Shown one piece after another: positions 33,946-43,047 of a DNA stretch of 58,541 nucleotides; the stretch's first letter is position 1; each line of letters starts with the position of its first letter. Origin of the DNA: MGIIa-L3 sp11892u (lineage in GTDB: Archaea > Thermoplasmatota > Poseidoniia > Poseidoniales > Poseidoniaceae); contig CBFHXB010000014.1 in assembly GCA_965659685.1 (NCBI GenBank), positions 1 to 58,541 on the forward strand. The letters run 5' to 3'. Below the pieces are notes generated by a model. It saw only the letters and a list, made by a program, of their open reading frames with translations. It was not told the origin of the DNA and did no database searches. The position numbers and the translations under genes are program-made.

Positions 33946-35235
33946 ATGCTGGACATCGCGCTCTTCCGCGACGCACCAGACCGCATTCGTGCGGACCATG
34001 ACCGCCGCGGTCTCCCTCACGACGCCATCGACGAGGTCATTCGGCTCGATGACGCGTGGCGTGATCTGCTGAAGACCACGGACACGCTTCGTGCCGAGCG
34101 CAACCAAGCCGCACGAGCCATCGGTGCGGCCAAGAAGGCCGGTGACCAAGACGAGATGCAGCGCGTGCTGGCTGAAGTTGCCTCGATCGGTGATCGCATC
34201 ACGGCCATGGAGCAGGAGGTCGATGAGGCCCTTGCCGCTCGCGATGCGGTACGTATGGGTATTCCCAACTTGCTTCACGACGCCGTGCCAAGCGGCGCCG
34301 ACGAGTCGGGCAACACCGTACACTCGGTGCACGGCGAGAAGCCGACGTTCGACTTCGACCCTCGCACGCACAACGACCTGATCGAGATGAACCGCTGGGT
34401 TGACCTCGAGCGTGCTGCAAAGGTCACTGGGAGCCGATTCTACTACCTCAAAGGCGACCTTGCACGCATGGAAATGGCCTTGACCACCTATGCCGTGGAT
34501 TTCCTCCGAGACCGTGGATACACCGTTGTGCAACCACCTGTGATGATGAACAGGACGGCCTACGAAGGGGTCACCGACCTCGGCGACTTTGAGACGGTGA
34601 TGTACGGCATCGACCCTGACGGGTACTACATGACCGCCACCAGCGAACACCCGCTCACGGCGATGTACATGGGCGAGACCGTGCCCTCCGAACACCTTCC
34701 GCTCCGCTTGGTCGGCGTGTCCGACTGCTTCCGTCGTGAAGTGGGCGCACATGGGCAGTCCGACCGCGGCATTTGGCGCGTCCACCAATTCCGAAAGGTC
34801 GAGCAGATCGTCATCAGCGAAGCCGAAGGGTCGTGGGACCTGCACGAGGAATTGCTGCAGAATTGCGTCGACCTCTGGGACGACCTTGGCTTGCATTACG
34901 AGGTGGTCAACATCTGCACCGGCGACATGGGCACCGTGGCGAGCCGCAAGTACGACCTCGAGGCGTGGTTGCCCGGCGCGAAAGCGTACAAGGAAGTCGT
35001 CTCGTGTTCCAACTGCACGGATTACCAGGCCAACCGCTTGCAGATCCGCACTGGCGTGCCCGGCCACGCCAACCAGCCCATTGCGCACACGCTGAATTCG
35101 ACGGCCGTGGCCACCAGCCGTGCGCTTGTGGCCATCATGGAGCAGAACCAACTCGAGGACGGTCGCGTCCGTGTGCCGGACGTCTTGCAGCCCTACATGG
35201 GCGGTCAGGCCGTGCTCGAATCCTGTGCCTTCTGA
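33946..35235 (+). CDS. serS: Seryl-tRNA synthetase
   Basis: A 429-aa class II synthetase charging tRNA-Ser. The N-terminal coiled coil (~1-105, with KTTDTLRAERNQAARAIG) binds the tRNA variable arm. Motif 2 is CFRREVGAHGQSDRGIWRVHQF, and motif 3 is TLNSTAVATSRALVAIMEQN with GRVRVPDVLQPYMGG. The serine pocket lies around TATSEHPLTAMYMGE. It is the common (not methanogen-type) SerRS, with normal length. ATG 33946 is preceded by GGAGG about 7 nt upstream. The 3' end overlaps the convergent ABA4-like gene by 31 bp. Confidence 0.95.
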   Translation: MLDIALFRDAPDRIRADHDRRGLPHDAIDEVIRLDDAWRDLLKTTDTLRAERNQAARAIGAAKKAGDQDEMQRVLAEVASIGDRITAMEQEVDEALAARDAVRMGIPNLLHDAVPSGADESGNTVHSVHGEKPTFDFDPRTHNDLIEMNRWVDLERAAKVTGSRFYYLKGDLARMEMALTTYAVDFLRDRGYTVVQPPVMMNRTAYEGVTDLGDFETVMYGIDPDGYYMTATSEHPLTAMYMGETVPSEHLPLRLVGVSDCFRREVGAHGQSDRGIWRVHQFRKVEQIVISEAEGSWDLHEELLQNCVDLWDDLGLHYEVVNICTGDMGTVASRKYDLEAWLPGAKAYKEVVSCSNCTDYQANRLQIRTGVPGHANQPIAHTLNSTAVATSRALVAIMEQNQLEDGRVRVPDVLQPYMGGQAVLESCAF

Positions 35236-35696
35236 GCGGCTTCACCCGTGGGGGCCAGGTCCGATCCCTCCACGTTCCACGTCAGGGCCATGCCTGCCGC
35301 GAACCCGAGCGGACCGAGCAGGAGGCAGAAGAGCAACACGGGGAAGGACACGGCCCTTGGCCGACCCGCCACAAGCATGCGCCGCCAAATGTGGCGACCG
35401 GCGAGCGTGTCGAGCGCGAGGATGTGGATCCACGCGAGCACCACCATGTCCGGGTCTTCGAACAACTCCACCACGACCGCAGGGGTCGGCATTTGCGTGC
35501 CGAGGGTCATGAGCAGGTCGGGCAAGACCGGCAGCGCCAGCACGAGGTATGGAATGAGCAGGGGCAGGAAGGTCAGCTTCAGGTCCCCGATGTAGCGCTT
35601 GGTGAGGTCATGGTCTGGCAGGAACCACATCATGCCCCACACGGGAACGATCAGCGCGTTGGCCAGCCAGAACATCGCCTCGGCGAGTGGGGTCAT
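35205..35696 (-). CDS. ABA4-like membrane protein
   Basis: A 163-aa protein with about four membrane helices. The pattern MFWLANALIVPVWGMMWFLP at the start and AWIHILALDTLAGRHIWRRM in the middle matches the ABA4-like family (DUF4281). The plant members affect xanthophyll (neoxanthin) formation; prokaryotic members are uncharacterised but often occur in pigmented organisms. The start overlaps the stop of the upstream thioredoxin-like lipoprotein gene by 4 bp (ATGA), so they are translationally coupled. A carotenoid or retinal link is inference from the family only. Confidence 0.7.
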   Translation of the reverse strand: MTPLAEAMFWLANALIVPVWGMMWFLPDHDLTKRYIGDLKLTFLPLLIPYLVLALPVLPDLLMTLGTQMPTPAVVVELFEDPDMVVLAWIHILALDTLAGRHIWRRMLVAGRPRAVSFPVLLFCLLLGPLGFAAGMALTWNVEGSDLAPTGEAAQKAQDSSTA

Positions 35697-36316
35697 GCCA
35701 TCGCCTCGTTGAGGGAGCGCATGAGGGTGGCGGCGTCCTCAAGCACAGAGGCATTCGACCAGTAGGTCTTGGAGGTCCACACGAGGTGGCCTTCACCGTC
35801 CAGCACCTGCAGGGTTGGCGTCACTGGGCCTTGGAAGGCGTCCACAAGATCAACAGAGGTTGCTTCACCAGTGTCGGCGTCCACGACGGTGTCTCCCTCG
35901 TTGGGCAGCAGCAACGGCCAGGTGGCTTCCGTGCTGGTGTTGGCCGTGCCGTAGCGTGCCTTGACCTCGTCTTTGTCTTCGAAGGAAGGATAGCGGTGGA
36001 CGCTGACGACGCGCAGATCGGTGTAGTTCCCCTCTTCACGAGCGTTCGCGATCATCTCCGTCCAGTCGTGGCATCCGCTGCATCCGGCAGCGACCCAGAT
36101 GAGCAGCGTGGCGTTTCCGTCCGCGCTGGCCACAACGTCGAGGACCGCGCTTTCGTCCACATTGCGTCCTGCCGTGGGGGCCACGATGGTCATTCGTTCA
36201 GGGGTCTCATCGCTGGGCGTCGCGGGCTCAGAAACCTCACCAAGCATGGGCTCAGGAGCCACACATCCTGCAAGGGAGGTGATCAGCAGCAACACAACAA
36301 GCACAAGCGCGCGCAT
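35693..36316 (-). CDS. Thioredoxin-like lipoprotein
   Basis: A 207-aa exported protein with a lipoprotein signal peptide (lipobox SLAGC, Cys18) and an acidic linker. A thioredoxin-fold domain follows: strand ATLLIWVAAG, then the redox motif Cys79-Ser-Gly-Cys82 in AGCSGCHDW, and the cis-Pro loop GPVTPTLQVLDGEG near residue 175. It would act outside the membrane as a disulfide reductase or oxidase, or in cytochrome or metal-site maturation; the partner is unknown. ATG 36316 is chosen because it starts a proper signal peptide; the longer frame overlaps the RND exporter. It lies 43 bp downstream of that exporter and overlaps the ABA4-like gene by 4 bp. Confidence 0.8.
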   Translation of the reverse strand: MRALVLVVLLLITSLAGCVAPEPMLGEVSEPATPSDETPERMTIVAPTAGRNVDESAVLDVVASADGNATLLIWVAAGCSGCHDWTEMIANAREEGNYTDLRVVSVHRYPSFEDKDEVKARYGTANTSTEATWPLLLPNEGDTVVDADTGEATSVDLVDAFQGPVTPTLQVLDGEGHLVWTSKTYWSNASVLEDAATLMRSLNEAMA

Positions 36317-36359
36317 GGTAGTGACCTCATCTCGGTGGCTTTGAACCGCTGTTCGTGGC

Positions 36360-39134
36360 TCAGGCCTCTTCGGCTGCGCCCAACTTGGCCTTCGCCATCG
36401 CCGCTTCGATGTGCAGGAAGCGGCGGTAGAAGGCGGGCAGGATGACCAGACTTGCGAGCAGGGCGAGGGTGATGGCGACCACGAAGGCCTGTCCGAACAA
36501 GCGAAGCGGAAGCAGGCTCGAGAGGTTGAGGACGCTGAATCCACCCGCGGTGGTCAGGGCGGCACCAAACATCGCTCGACCGGTCGTTGAGATGGAGCGT
36601 TCCACCCACATCTGTTCGGTGGCAAAGGGATCGTGTTCGGCTTCCTCCTCCATGCGGATGGAGATGTGCACCGCGTAATCCACACCCAAACCGAGAGCAA
36701 GAGCGCCGATGGTGACGGTTTGTGGGTTGATGTCGTAACCCGTGAAGCCCATGATGCCGTACACCCATGCGACGACCATCATCAGCGGGACCCAGGAAAC
36801 CACGCCACGCGAGAGGCCGCGTACGAAGTTGCGCTGGCGCGTGGTGTGGATGCCGATGAGCATGACGAGGATGACCCCAGCGACGATGCCCGTCGAAAGG
36901 ATGGAGGCCGAGGCCACGTCGGCCGTGGTTTGTGCGTTGACAAGGCTTCGGCCGGCCAACGCCAGTTCCTGTGGTCCTTCGAGGCCTTCCTCGGCGTCGT
37001 CCAAAGCTTCCGCGGTGTTCTCGGCAAAGGCCACGACTTCGTCCCATGCGGCGGTTTCCGCCTGGAAGGAAATGACCGTCTGCAGGCCATCGGCCGCGAG
37101 GGTGGCCGCGGTAACCTCTCGGCCCGTCGAGTTCGTCAGGGCCCAGTTGGACAAAGCCTGCCACGCGCCCTCAACATCAGCGTCGACGTCGTCGAGCAAT
37201 CCGTCGAGATCTGGGTCTTGTGCACGTTGTGCGTCCAAGGTTGACCACAGGCCCGAGATGGACGACGTGCCGTCCGTGGATTCCACCACGGCGAGCGCCG
37301 CATCCCATGCAGCCCTGCCCTGGTCGCTGAACACCTCTCCGCTGACCACGACGTAAATCGGAGCAGGGCTTTGAGCGAACTCGTCCGAGAGGAGGATGAA
37401 ATCGGCGACGACGGGGACCTCAGGATTGAGTTGTTCGCGCTCATCGAACGCGACTTCGAGTTGCATGAATCCGACGCCCATGGGCAAGAGCAGCAGCACG
37501 GCGATACCCGCCACCTTGAGCGGGTCGTCGGACAAGCGAGCCAGCGCCTTTGACCATCGTCCAGGCTCGGTCCTGACCGCCTTTTCGAGCGCCATGCGCT
37601 TGGGTGGAAGGGTCAACATCAGGGCCGGGAGGGCGGAGATGCTCAGCAGGTAAATCATCAGCAATCCGATGGCGATGACCGTTCCGAAGACCTGCAAGAA
37701 CACGAGCGAGGAGAGGCGGAACGAGAGGAAACCGATGACGTCGGTGAAAATGGCGATGGCCAAAGCCACCGAGGTCATGATGGCACCGTGCCGTACGGCG
37801 CGGCGTCGCAATTCGAGGTCAAGGTCGCGTACCGTTTCCGCATCCGGTGGAGCGCCGTCCCGGTACTCTTCACGGATGCGGGCCACGACGTGCAGCCCGT
37901 AGTCCACACCAATGGCCAACAACAGGACGGGAATGGAGTTCATGGCGGCGTTGAAGGTCATCTCCACACCGGCGAATTGCAGCCATCCTGAGAGACCGTA
38001 GGTGGCCCCGATGGCCAACACGGCGAGCACCATCACGTAGGCCGTGTCCCGCACGCTACGGAAGTTGAACCAGAGGATGATACAGAGCAAGACGAAGGCC
38101 GACGAGGTCAGGATGCCAATCTCTGCACCGAGGCTGGCGTTGGCCCCTTCGGTGAACTGCGCGAAGGAGAAGGTCCGCACGACATCGCCGTCTTGATCGA
38201 CGAGGTCGTTCTCAAGCGCAACGACGTGCTCCATGATCACCGCGTTCACCTCGTCCGAGGTGTCAACGCCCCACGCGGCGGGCTCGCCGTCGATGACGAG
38301 GGTGATGAGCACCGGGCCGTCGCTGTCCCACGGCGCAGCACGGTCTTCGCTTGGCAGGCAGGAAAGGATGAGTTCGCGGAAGTCGACGCTCTGAAGCCCG
38401 AGGACTGGGCCCAATGCTCCGCTGGTCATGCCGACGGCGGGTCCAACCTCTGCTGCACGGGTCGGATGAAGGCCAGGGAGGGCCGCGACGCGTCCCATCA
38501 GCCCCTCGACGTCGTCGGTGAGGTTGGCGCCCGAATCCATGCGCGTCAGCCACGCAGCGGGGTCAGCCGCGCTCCAGTTCAGAAGCCGGTCGGCCGTCAC
38601 GGCTTCGACGCTCGGCACGTCCGATGCGGCAGCCATCAGGCCAGCAAGTGCGCCTGTGAGGTTGGCGTCGTCGCTGGTCTCCACCGCAAGCACGGCCGCG
38701 GAAAGGTTGGCCAACCATGCCTCTGCGGTGGCTTCGTCCTGCAGGGCCATCCACTGCATGGCGTGGCCTGCCGGTCCACTGTTGGCTTGGGTGCCGAACA
38801 GCGGCACGTGGTTGGCCAGAAGGTCCGGTTGCGCAAGGAGGGCCGCCTCGTGACGCGCCAAACGTTCCCATGTGGCTTCGTTCTGAAGATCACCAGACTC
38901 GATGGTTTCGATCAATCGGACAAAGTCCACGGTCGCACGGTATTCGCCCTCGATTTCGTAGAGCAGGTCGACGCTTGGGTCGTCGGGAAAGAATCCGTCC
39001 TCGCTGCTGTCAAACACGAGGTGCTGCGCACCAGAGGACAGGGCCATGATGGCCACGAAAACGCACGCGAGGGTGGCTTTGGGCCGATGGGTGGACACTT
39101 CGGTCAAACGTCGCAGCAGCGCAAACATGGTCAA
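36360..39134 (-). CDS. RND superfamily exporter (MMPL/HAE3 type)
   Basis: A 924-aa transporter with the duplicated RND plan. It has one N-terminal helix (~20-40), a large extracytoplasmic loop (~41-340) and five helices (~345-500). A second half follows with a helix (~555), a loop (~575-740) and five final helices up to ~905. Signature stretches are AIGVDYGLHVVARIREEY in the first half and ALGLGVDYAVHISIRMEEE in the second, each carrying the Asp of the proton relay. Archaeal relatives export lipids or hydrophobic compounds; cargo is not evident. The start is ATG 39134 (or ATG 39128). It is followed closely by the thioredoxin-like and ABA4-like genes on the same strand. Confidence 0.88.
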   Translation of the reverse strand: MTMFALLRRLTEVSTHRPKATLACVFVAIMALSSGAQHLVFDSSEDGFFPDDPSVDLLYEIEGEYRATVDFVRLIETIESGDLQNEATWERLARHEAALLAQPDLLANHVPLFGTQANSGPAGHAMQWMALQDEATAEAWLANLSAAVLAVETSDDANLTGALAGLMAAASDVPSVEAVTADRLLNWSAADPAAWLTRMDSGANLTDDVEGLMGRVAALPGLHPTRAAEVGPAVGMTSGALGPVLGLQSVDFRELILSCLPSEDRAAPWDSDGPVLITLVIDGEPAAWGVDTSDEVNAVIMEHVVALENDLVDQDGDVVRTFSFAQFTEGANASLGAEIGILTSSAFVLLCIILWFNFRSVRDTAYVMVLAVLAIGATYGLSGWLQFAGVEMTFNAAMNSIPVLLLAIGVDYGLHVVARIREEYRDGAPPDAETVRDLDLELRRRAVRHGAIMTSVALAIAIFTDVIGFLSFRLSSLVFLQVFGTVIAIGLLMIYLLSISALPALMLTLPPKRMALEKAVRTEPGRWSKALARLSDDPLKVAGIAVLLLLPMGVGFMQLEVAFDEREQLNPEVPVVADFILLSDEFAQSPAPIYVVVSGEVFSDQGRAAWDAALAVVESTDGTSSISGLWSTLDAQRAQDPDLDGLLDDVDADVEGAWQALSNWALTNSTGREVTAATLAADGLQTVISFQAETAAWDEVVAFAENTAEALDDAEEGLEGPQELALAGRSLVNAQTTADVASASILSTGIVAGVILVMLIGIHTTRQRNFVRGLSRGVVSWVPLMMVVAWVYGIMGFTGYDINPQTVTIGALALGLGVDYAVHISIRMEEEAEHDPFATEQMWVERSISTTGRAMFGAALTTAGGFSVLNLSSLLPLRLFGQAFVVAITLALLASLVILPAFYRRFLHIEAAMAKAKLGAAEEA

Positions 39135-39194
39135 TGGCTCACGTGTGCGCTTTTCAAGCGGCGTTTTCTATCACGTGCGACGAGGTGGTTCACG

Positions 39195-40145
39195 TCACCC
39201 CTGAGCCTCGTTCGACTCAGGAGACGCGTCGTAGGTTGGGAGTTGGCTGGAGAGCAACTTCAGAAGGCCAACGATGGCAAAGAGCATGGCGGCCACCAAC
39301 GCGATCATCGACCCGCTCCCGGTGTTGAGCTCCGCGGACAAAAACAAGCCCAGCAAGGTGGAGGTCAAACCGAAGGCTTGGGTCCACATCATGCATCCAC
39401 GGAAACTTTTGCCGACCAATTGTCCCGCGGCCGCAGGGGTGACCAGCAAGGCCGTGACCAGAAGGGCCCCAATCACCTGCACCATGCTCACCACGACCCA
39501 AGCAACGGTGAGGCTGAACCACAAGCCGATGAGGTGGACAGGGAGGCCTTGCACCCGTGCAGCCACGCTGTCCACGGTGATGGCCAGCAGGCCACGGTGG
39601 AAGATGGCCAGCCCGATGAGCGCGACCAGACAGATGGTCACGATGAGGTCGAGGCTGTTGGTGTCAATCAGGACGAGGCTCCCGAACAAGTAGCCCTCGA
39701 TGTCCGTGGTGATGCCTTGGCCAAACAGACGGAGCACCACCAGTCCAAAAGCCAGCATGCCGGTCAGGAAGATGGCGATGGAGGTGTCTCCCGCGACGAT
39801 GTCTCTGCTTTGCAATTCGTAGATCACGATGGACGCCACGCTGCTGAACAACAAAGCGTACCACAAGGGTGCCACGGAACCCAAGGTGACACCGACGGCC
39901 ACGCCACCGAACGACACGTGAGCCAAGCCGTCGCCAATGAGCGAAAGGTTGCGCAGCATGAGGTAACTGCCGAACAGGCCTGCGACGACGGTCACAAGCA
40001 CGGAAGCAATCAGCGCGCGCTGGAGCATTTCCATCTCAAAAAAGGCGGGAAAGACCTCGCCGGGCATCAACATGCCAAGCGTTTCCAACACGGGAAACCT
40101 CGGATGGTTCAACAGGTGGTGAAGACCGGTCCCAAGCCCCATCAT
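39195..40145 (-). CDS. Metal ABC transporter permease (ABC-3, ZnuB/MntB family)
   Basis: A 316-aa inner-membrane permease with about eight helices. The ABC-3 family motif SYLMLRNLSLIGDGLAHVSFGGVAVG (residues ~80-105) is the coupling region, and LVTPAAAGQLVG is the second conserved stretch near 240. It would carry zinc, manganese or iron across the membrane with the upstream ATPase and binding protein. Its start overlaps the ATPase stop by 4 bp, showing coupled translation. The His/Asp-rich binding protein of the same operon points to zinc, but manganese cannot be excluded. Confidence 0.92.
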   Translation of the reverse strand: MMGLGTGLHHLLNHPRFPVLETLGMLMPGEVFPAFFEMEMLQRALIASVLVTVVAGLFGSYLMLRNLSLIGDGLAHVSFGGVAVGVTLGSVAPLWYALLFSSVASIVIYELQSRDIVAGDTSIAIFLTGMLAFGLVVLRLFGQGITTDIEGYLFGSLVLIDTNSLDLIVTICLVALIGLAIFHRGLLAITVDSVAARVQGLPVHLIGLWFSLTVAWVVVSMVQVIGALLVTALLVTPAAAGQLVGKSFRGCMMWTQAFGLTSTLLGLFLSAELNTGSGSMIALVAAMLFAIVGLLKLLSSQLPTYDASPESNEAQG

Positions 40146-41026
40146 GCCTCCTCCTTGGTGTCTTCATCCCATGGGCTCGCGGGATAGGTCGCCCCAATGG
40201 ACAACGATTCGACCTGCAGAACAGCCGGGGCACTCGTGTGATCGTCGTCAAACTGGACGTTGCCGTCGATGCAAATGGCGCAATGGGTGCATTGGTGGAT
40301 GGCCGTTTGGTCGTGCGTGACCATCAGCAAGGTCTTGCCTTCCTCCCTGCACAGCCGGTCCAAGAGCCTCAGGAACTCATCACGGGATGCACGATCGACG
40401 CCCGCCAACGGCTCGTCGAGAATGAGCACGTCGGCTTCTGTGGCGAGGCCTCGGGCAACGACCGCACGCTGCTTTTGGCCGCCTGACAAGCGGTTAACGT
40501 CACGTTCAGCCACGTCTTCCAGGCCGACCAATTTGATGGCCTTCTCAACGCGCGCTTGCTCTTCCTTGCGCCCGATTCCAACAAGATTGAGCGCTCCAAA
40601 GACAAAGAAACTGAGTGAACCGAGCAGCACGGTATCGATGAAGTCGAGCACAGGAAACCTGCTCATCGGATCCTTCTCATCAAGCCATTCGTGCCTCTTC
40701 GGTTTCATTGCACCAAGGGCCACCAACTCGCGCACAGAAATCCTCAGGTTCGTTGGGAGTTGTGCGGCGGCTTGAGAGACCCATGCGATGCGGCCTTGAG
40801 ACGCCTTTGACCCAGGCGGAGCTCCGTACACCTTGACGCTTCCACCCGCAGGCTCCAATTCACCGATGATGGTCATCAGCAGCGTTGACTTGCCGCTCCC
40901 GTTTGGGCCTGACAGGCCAACGAAGTCTCCTTCATGGATGTCCAAATTGACACCTTCGAGGACGACAGCCCCTCCGCGTTGGACCTTGAGGTCCTTCACG
41001 GAGATGATGGGCTCGCCCTTGCTCAT
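40142..41026 (-). CDS. Metal ABC transporter ATPase with internal hydrophobic insert
   Basis: A 294-aa ATPase. Walker A is GPNGSGKST (40-48), the signature is LSGGQKQR (180-187), Walker B is LILDEPLAGVD (201-211), and the switch His is in VTHDQ. It powers the ABC-3 permease. Between VALGAMKPKR (~102-111) and IGRKEEQARVEKA (151-163) lies an extra ~40 residues containing the hydrophobic stretch FIDTVLLGSLSFFVFGALNL, absent from ordinary ZnuC/MntA proteins, where these segments are nearly adjacent. ATG 41026 is chosen because GGTGA is about 5 nt upstream and the domain starts directly after it. The gene starts 56 bp after the binding-protein stop and overlaps the permease gene by 4 bp. Confidence 0.9.
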   Translation of the reverse strand: MSKGEPIISVKDLKVQRGGAVVLEGVNLDIHEGDFVGLSGPNGSGKSTLLMTIIGELEPAGGSVKVYGAPPGSKASQGRIAWVSQAAAQLPTNLRISVRELVALGAMKPKRHEWLDEKDPMSRFPVLDFIDTVLLGSLSFFVFGALNLVGIGRKEEQARVEKAIKLVGLEDVAERDVNRLSGGQKQRAVVARGLATEADVLILDEPLAGVDRASRDEFLRLLDRLCREEGKTLLMVTHDQTAIHQCTHCAICIDGNVQFDDDHTSAPAVLQVESLSIGATYPASPWDEDTKEEA

Positions 41027-41082
41027 GCGTTCACCTTCAGGAAGCTCTCTTCCGGGGGTGTATTTGGCCCTGCTTGCAGGAA

Positions 41083-43026
41083 TTAGCATCCGAGCCCGGA
41101 CTTGAGGTTGTCCAGGTTCTTCTGCATGAGCGTGAGGTAATTGTCCTCGGCGTTCTTGGGCGCCATTTCCATGGTGTGCAGGGTCAGGACCGTCACGCCG
41201 TTGGTCTCGTCAACGATTGAAGCCACGGCGTCTTCGTCGGTGTATTCTTCGATGAAGAAGTATTCAATGCCCTTGTCTTCGATTTCATCGACGACCTTCT
41301 TGATGTCGGCCGCAGACGGCTCACCTTCAGGATCGAGGCCGTGCACGGTCACGAATTCAAGGCCGTAGCGTTCGGCCATGTAGGTGTACGCGTTGTGGTT
41401 GGCCGCGATTTCATCGAGGGTGCAGCCGCTCAGGGCAGCGAATCCTTGGTCCAATTCAACAAGCTCAGCCATGTAGGCTTCAGCGTTGGCGGTGAAGGTG
41501 TCTTCGCCTTCTGGGAAGGCTTCGATCATCGCGTCACGAACCACCTTGACCTGGGCGCGGAAGGCGAGCGGGTCAAGCCAGCTGTGCGGGTCAAAGCGTG
41601 CTTCCTCGTCGCCGTGGTCATCGTGGTCGTCGCCGTGGTCATCGTGATCGTCGTCGTGGTCATCGTGATCGTCGTCGTGGTCGTCATGGTCGTCGTGACC
41701 TTCGCCCTTCAGCACGTGCATGGTGACATCGTGTGGCAGCGCGAAGCCATAGTCGCCCTCGGCTTCGATGTGAAGCGTGATCATGCCGTGATCGACGTGG
41801 GTCTCATCGCCGTGGTCATCGTCGTGCTCGGGGAAGGAGAGGCGGTGGGTCACGTGCTCGGCGTGAATTCCCACCATGTCGTGGTCGTCATGGTCGTCAT
41901 GGTCATCACCGTGGTCATCATGGTCGTCGTCGTCATGATCATCGTGGTCGTCGTCGTCATGATCATCCTGGTCGTCGTCGCCGTGGTCGTGATCGTCGTG
42001 CGCGTGAGCGCCGCCCATCTTCAGCACAACAAGGTCGAAGGTCTCAATGCCTGAGGCTTCGAATTCAAGCACGTGTTCGCCCTCTTCCAAGCCGTAGATG
42101 TGAATCATGGTGTGATCGGGGCAAGCCGAGGGTTCGTCGATGGTCTCCTCGGCACTGGCGTGTTCGTGACCCTCGTGTTCATCGTGACCGTCTTCGTGGG
42201 CGTGGTCGTCGGTTTCAGGGGCTGGAATGTCCGTGACGTTCGACGTTGAAGGGGCCCAAGCGATGTGCTCGGTGTCGTCCATGTGAACGTCATCGATTCC
42301 AAGAGAACTGTAGTCCCAAGTTGCGTTGGTCTCGTTCCAGACGTAGAGGGACCAGTACCAAGATGCGTCGGCTTCGAAGGCACCGATGCCGGTGACGTAG
42401 TTCCCCCAGGTCCCAAGGGTGGCGTTGATCGTTACGTTGTTGTCGCCAAGGGCGTCGGTGGTGAGGTTCCAACCGGTCGCGTTTTCAGGGAGGTGATCGG
42501 CCTCCGCCTCAAGCACGAGCGAGGTGTTGTCGGGGTACAGGACCACGAGCACATGGTGGTGCTCTTCTTCCTCGCCGGTGAGGTTGTTGGCTTCGTAGGG
42601 TCCTTCGTTGAGATGCTCGCAAAGGTCAGCGATGAGGATCGCCTCAAACTCAAGCGCGATGTCACCGTCGGGCATGGCGTGGGTGGACACGGCCTTCGGG
42701 GCTGAGGAGCCCATCGAGTCAAGCGTGGCGTCAACCCACGTCTCGAGGCCGAGCCCGTGGTACAGGAAGAGGTCGACCGAGCTGAGCGTCACCACGTCGG
42801 CCGGGGTGGGCTCATAGTCGTGGACGGGGATGTTGGACGGGCTGAGGAGCTGCACGTCCACAAGGTCGCCGCCCACGGCTTCAGCGAGTTGTTGCACGTG
42901 GTAGGTGGACACCATGACGGTTCCAAGACCGTCCTCAGTGTCGTCACCGGTGCCAAGGCAGCCGGCGAGGCTTGAGGTAATCAGCATCAGGGCAAGGAGC
43001 AGAGGTGATGAATTCTGCAGATTCAT
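41083..43026 (-). CDS. Zinc-type ABC transporter substrate-binding lipoprotein with giant His/Asp-rich insert
   Basis: A 647-aa cluster A-I metal-binding lipoprotein (lipobox SLAGC, Cys22). The N-lobe (~38-130) has VSTYHVQQLAEAVGG and the ligand-bearing PVHDYEPTPADV. The C-lobe (~475-647) has DPHSWLDPLAF, NHNAYTYMAERYGL and IEEYTDEDAV. Typical ZnuA is ~300 residues; here ~345 residues separate the lobes. This insert has three His-rich blocks: ~270-292 (HAHEDGHDEHEGHEH), ~337-389 and ~440-478, the last two built of HDDHDD repeats. Between them are beta-rich segments with MIHIYGLEEGEHVLEFEASG-type repeats. The His/Asp tracts should bind many metal ions, probably as a buffer for zinc. ATG 43026 is preceded by a TATA-like box. 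Confidence 0.92.
   Translation of the reverse strand: MNLQNSSPLLLALMLITSSLAGCLGTGDDTEDGLGTVMVSTYHVQQLAEAVGGDLVDVQLLSPSNIPVHDYEPTPADVVTLSSVDLFLYHGLGLETWVDATLDSMGSSAPKAVSTHAMPDGDIALEFEAILIADLCEHLNEGPYEANNLTGEEEEHHHVLVVLYPDNTSLVLEAEADHLPENATGWNLTTDALGDNNVTINATLGTWGNYVTGIGAFEADASWYWSLYVWNETNATWDYSSLGIDDVHMDDTEHIAWAPSTSNVTDIPAPETDDHAHEDGHDEHEGHEHASAEETIDEPSACPDHTMIHIYGLEEGEHVLEFEASGIETFDLVVLKMGGAHAHDDHDHGDDDQDDHDDDDHDDHDDDDHDDHGDDHDDHDDHDMVGIHAEHVTHRLSFPEHDDDHGDETHVDHGMITLHIEAEGDYGFALPHDVTMHVLKGEGHDDHDDHDDDHDDHDDDHDDHGDDHDDHGDEEARFDPHSWLDPLAFRAQVKVVRDAMIEAFPEGEDTFTANAEAYMAELVELDQGFAALSGCTLDEIAANHNAYTYMAERYGLEFVTVHGLDPEGEPSAADIKKVVDEIEDKGIEYFFIEEYTDEDAVASIVDETNGVTVLTLHTMEMAPKNAEDNYLTLMQKNLDNLKSGLGC
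41600..42010 (-). repeat. Coding tandem repeat (His-Asp-Asp units)
   Basis: Two stretches of a short degenerate GTCATCGTGGTC-like unit (about 41600-41700 and 41880-42010 on the plus strand) encode HDDHDD tracts of the metal-binding lipoprotein. The repeats are in frame and vary in spacing, as expected from slippage or recombination. Confidence 0.75.
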
Positions 43027-43047
43027 GCCTCGGCGGCCGGATATTAC

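Noticed and set aside
38193..40187. A 664-codon plus-strand open frame opposite the RND exporter and permease
   Set aside because: It is an antisense shadow of two clearly recognisable membrane-protein genes in GC-rich DNA. It has low-complexity His/Gln/Gly composition and no motif.
41600..42010. Short regular repeats considered as a CRISPR array or satellite
   Set aside because: The repeats are in frame, have no unique spacers of constant size and encode HDDHDD tracts of the metal-binding lipoprotein.
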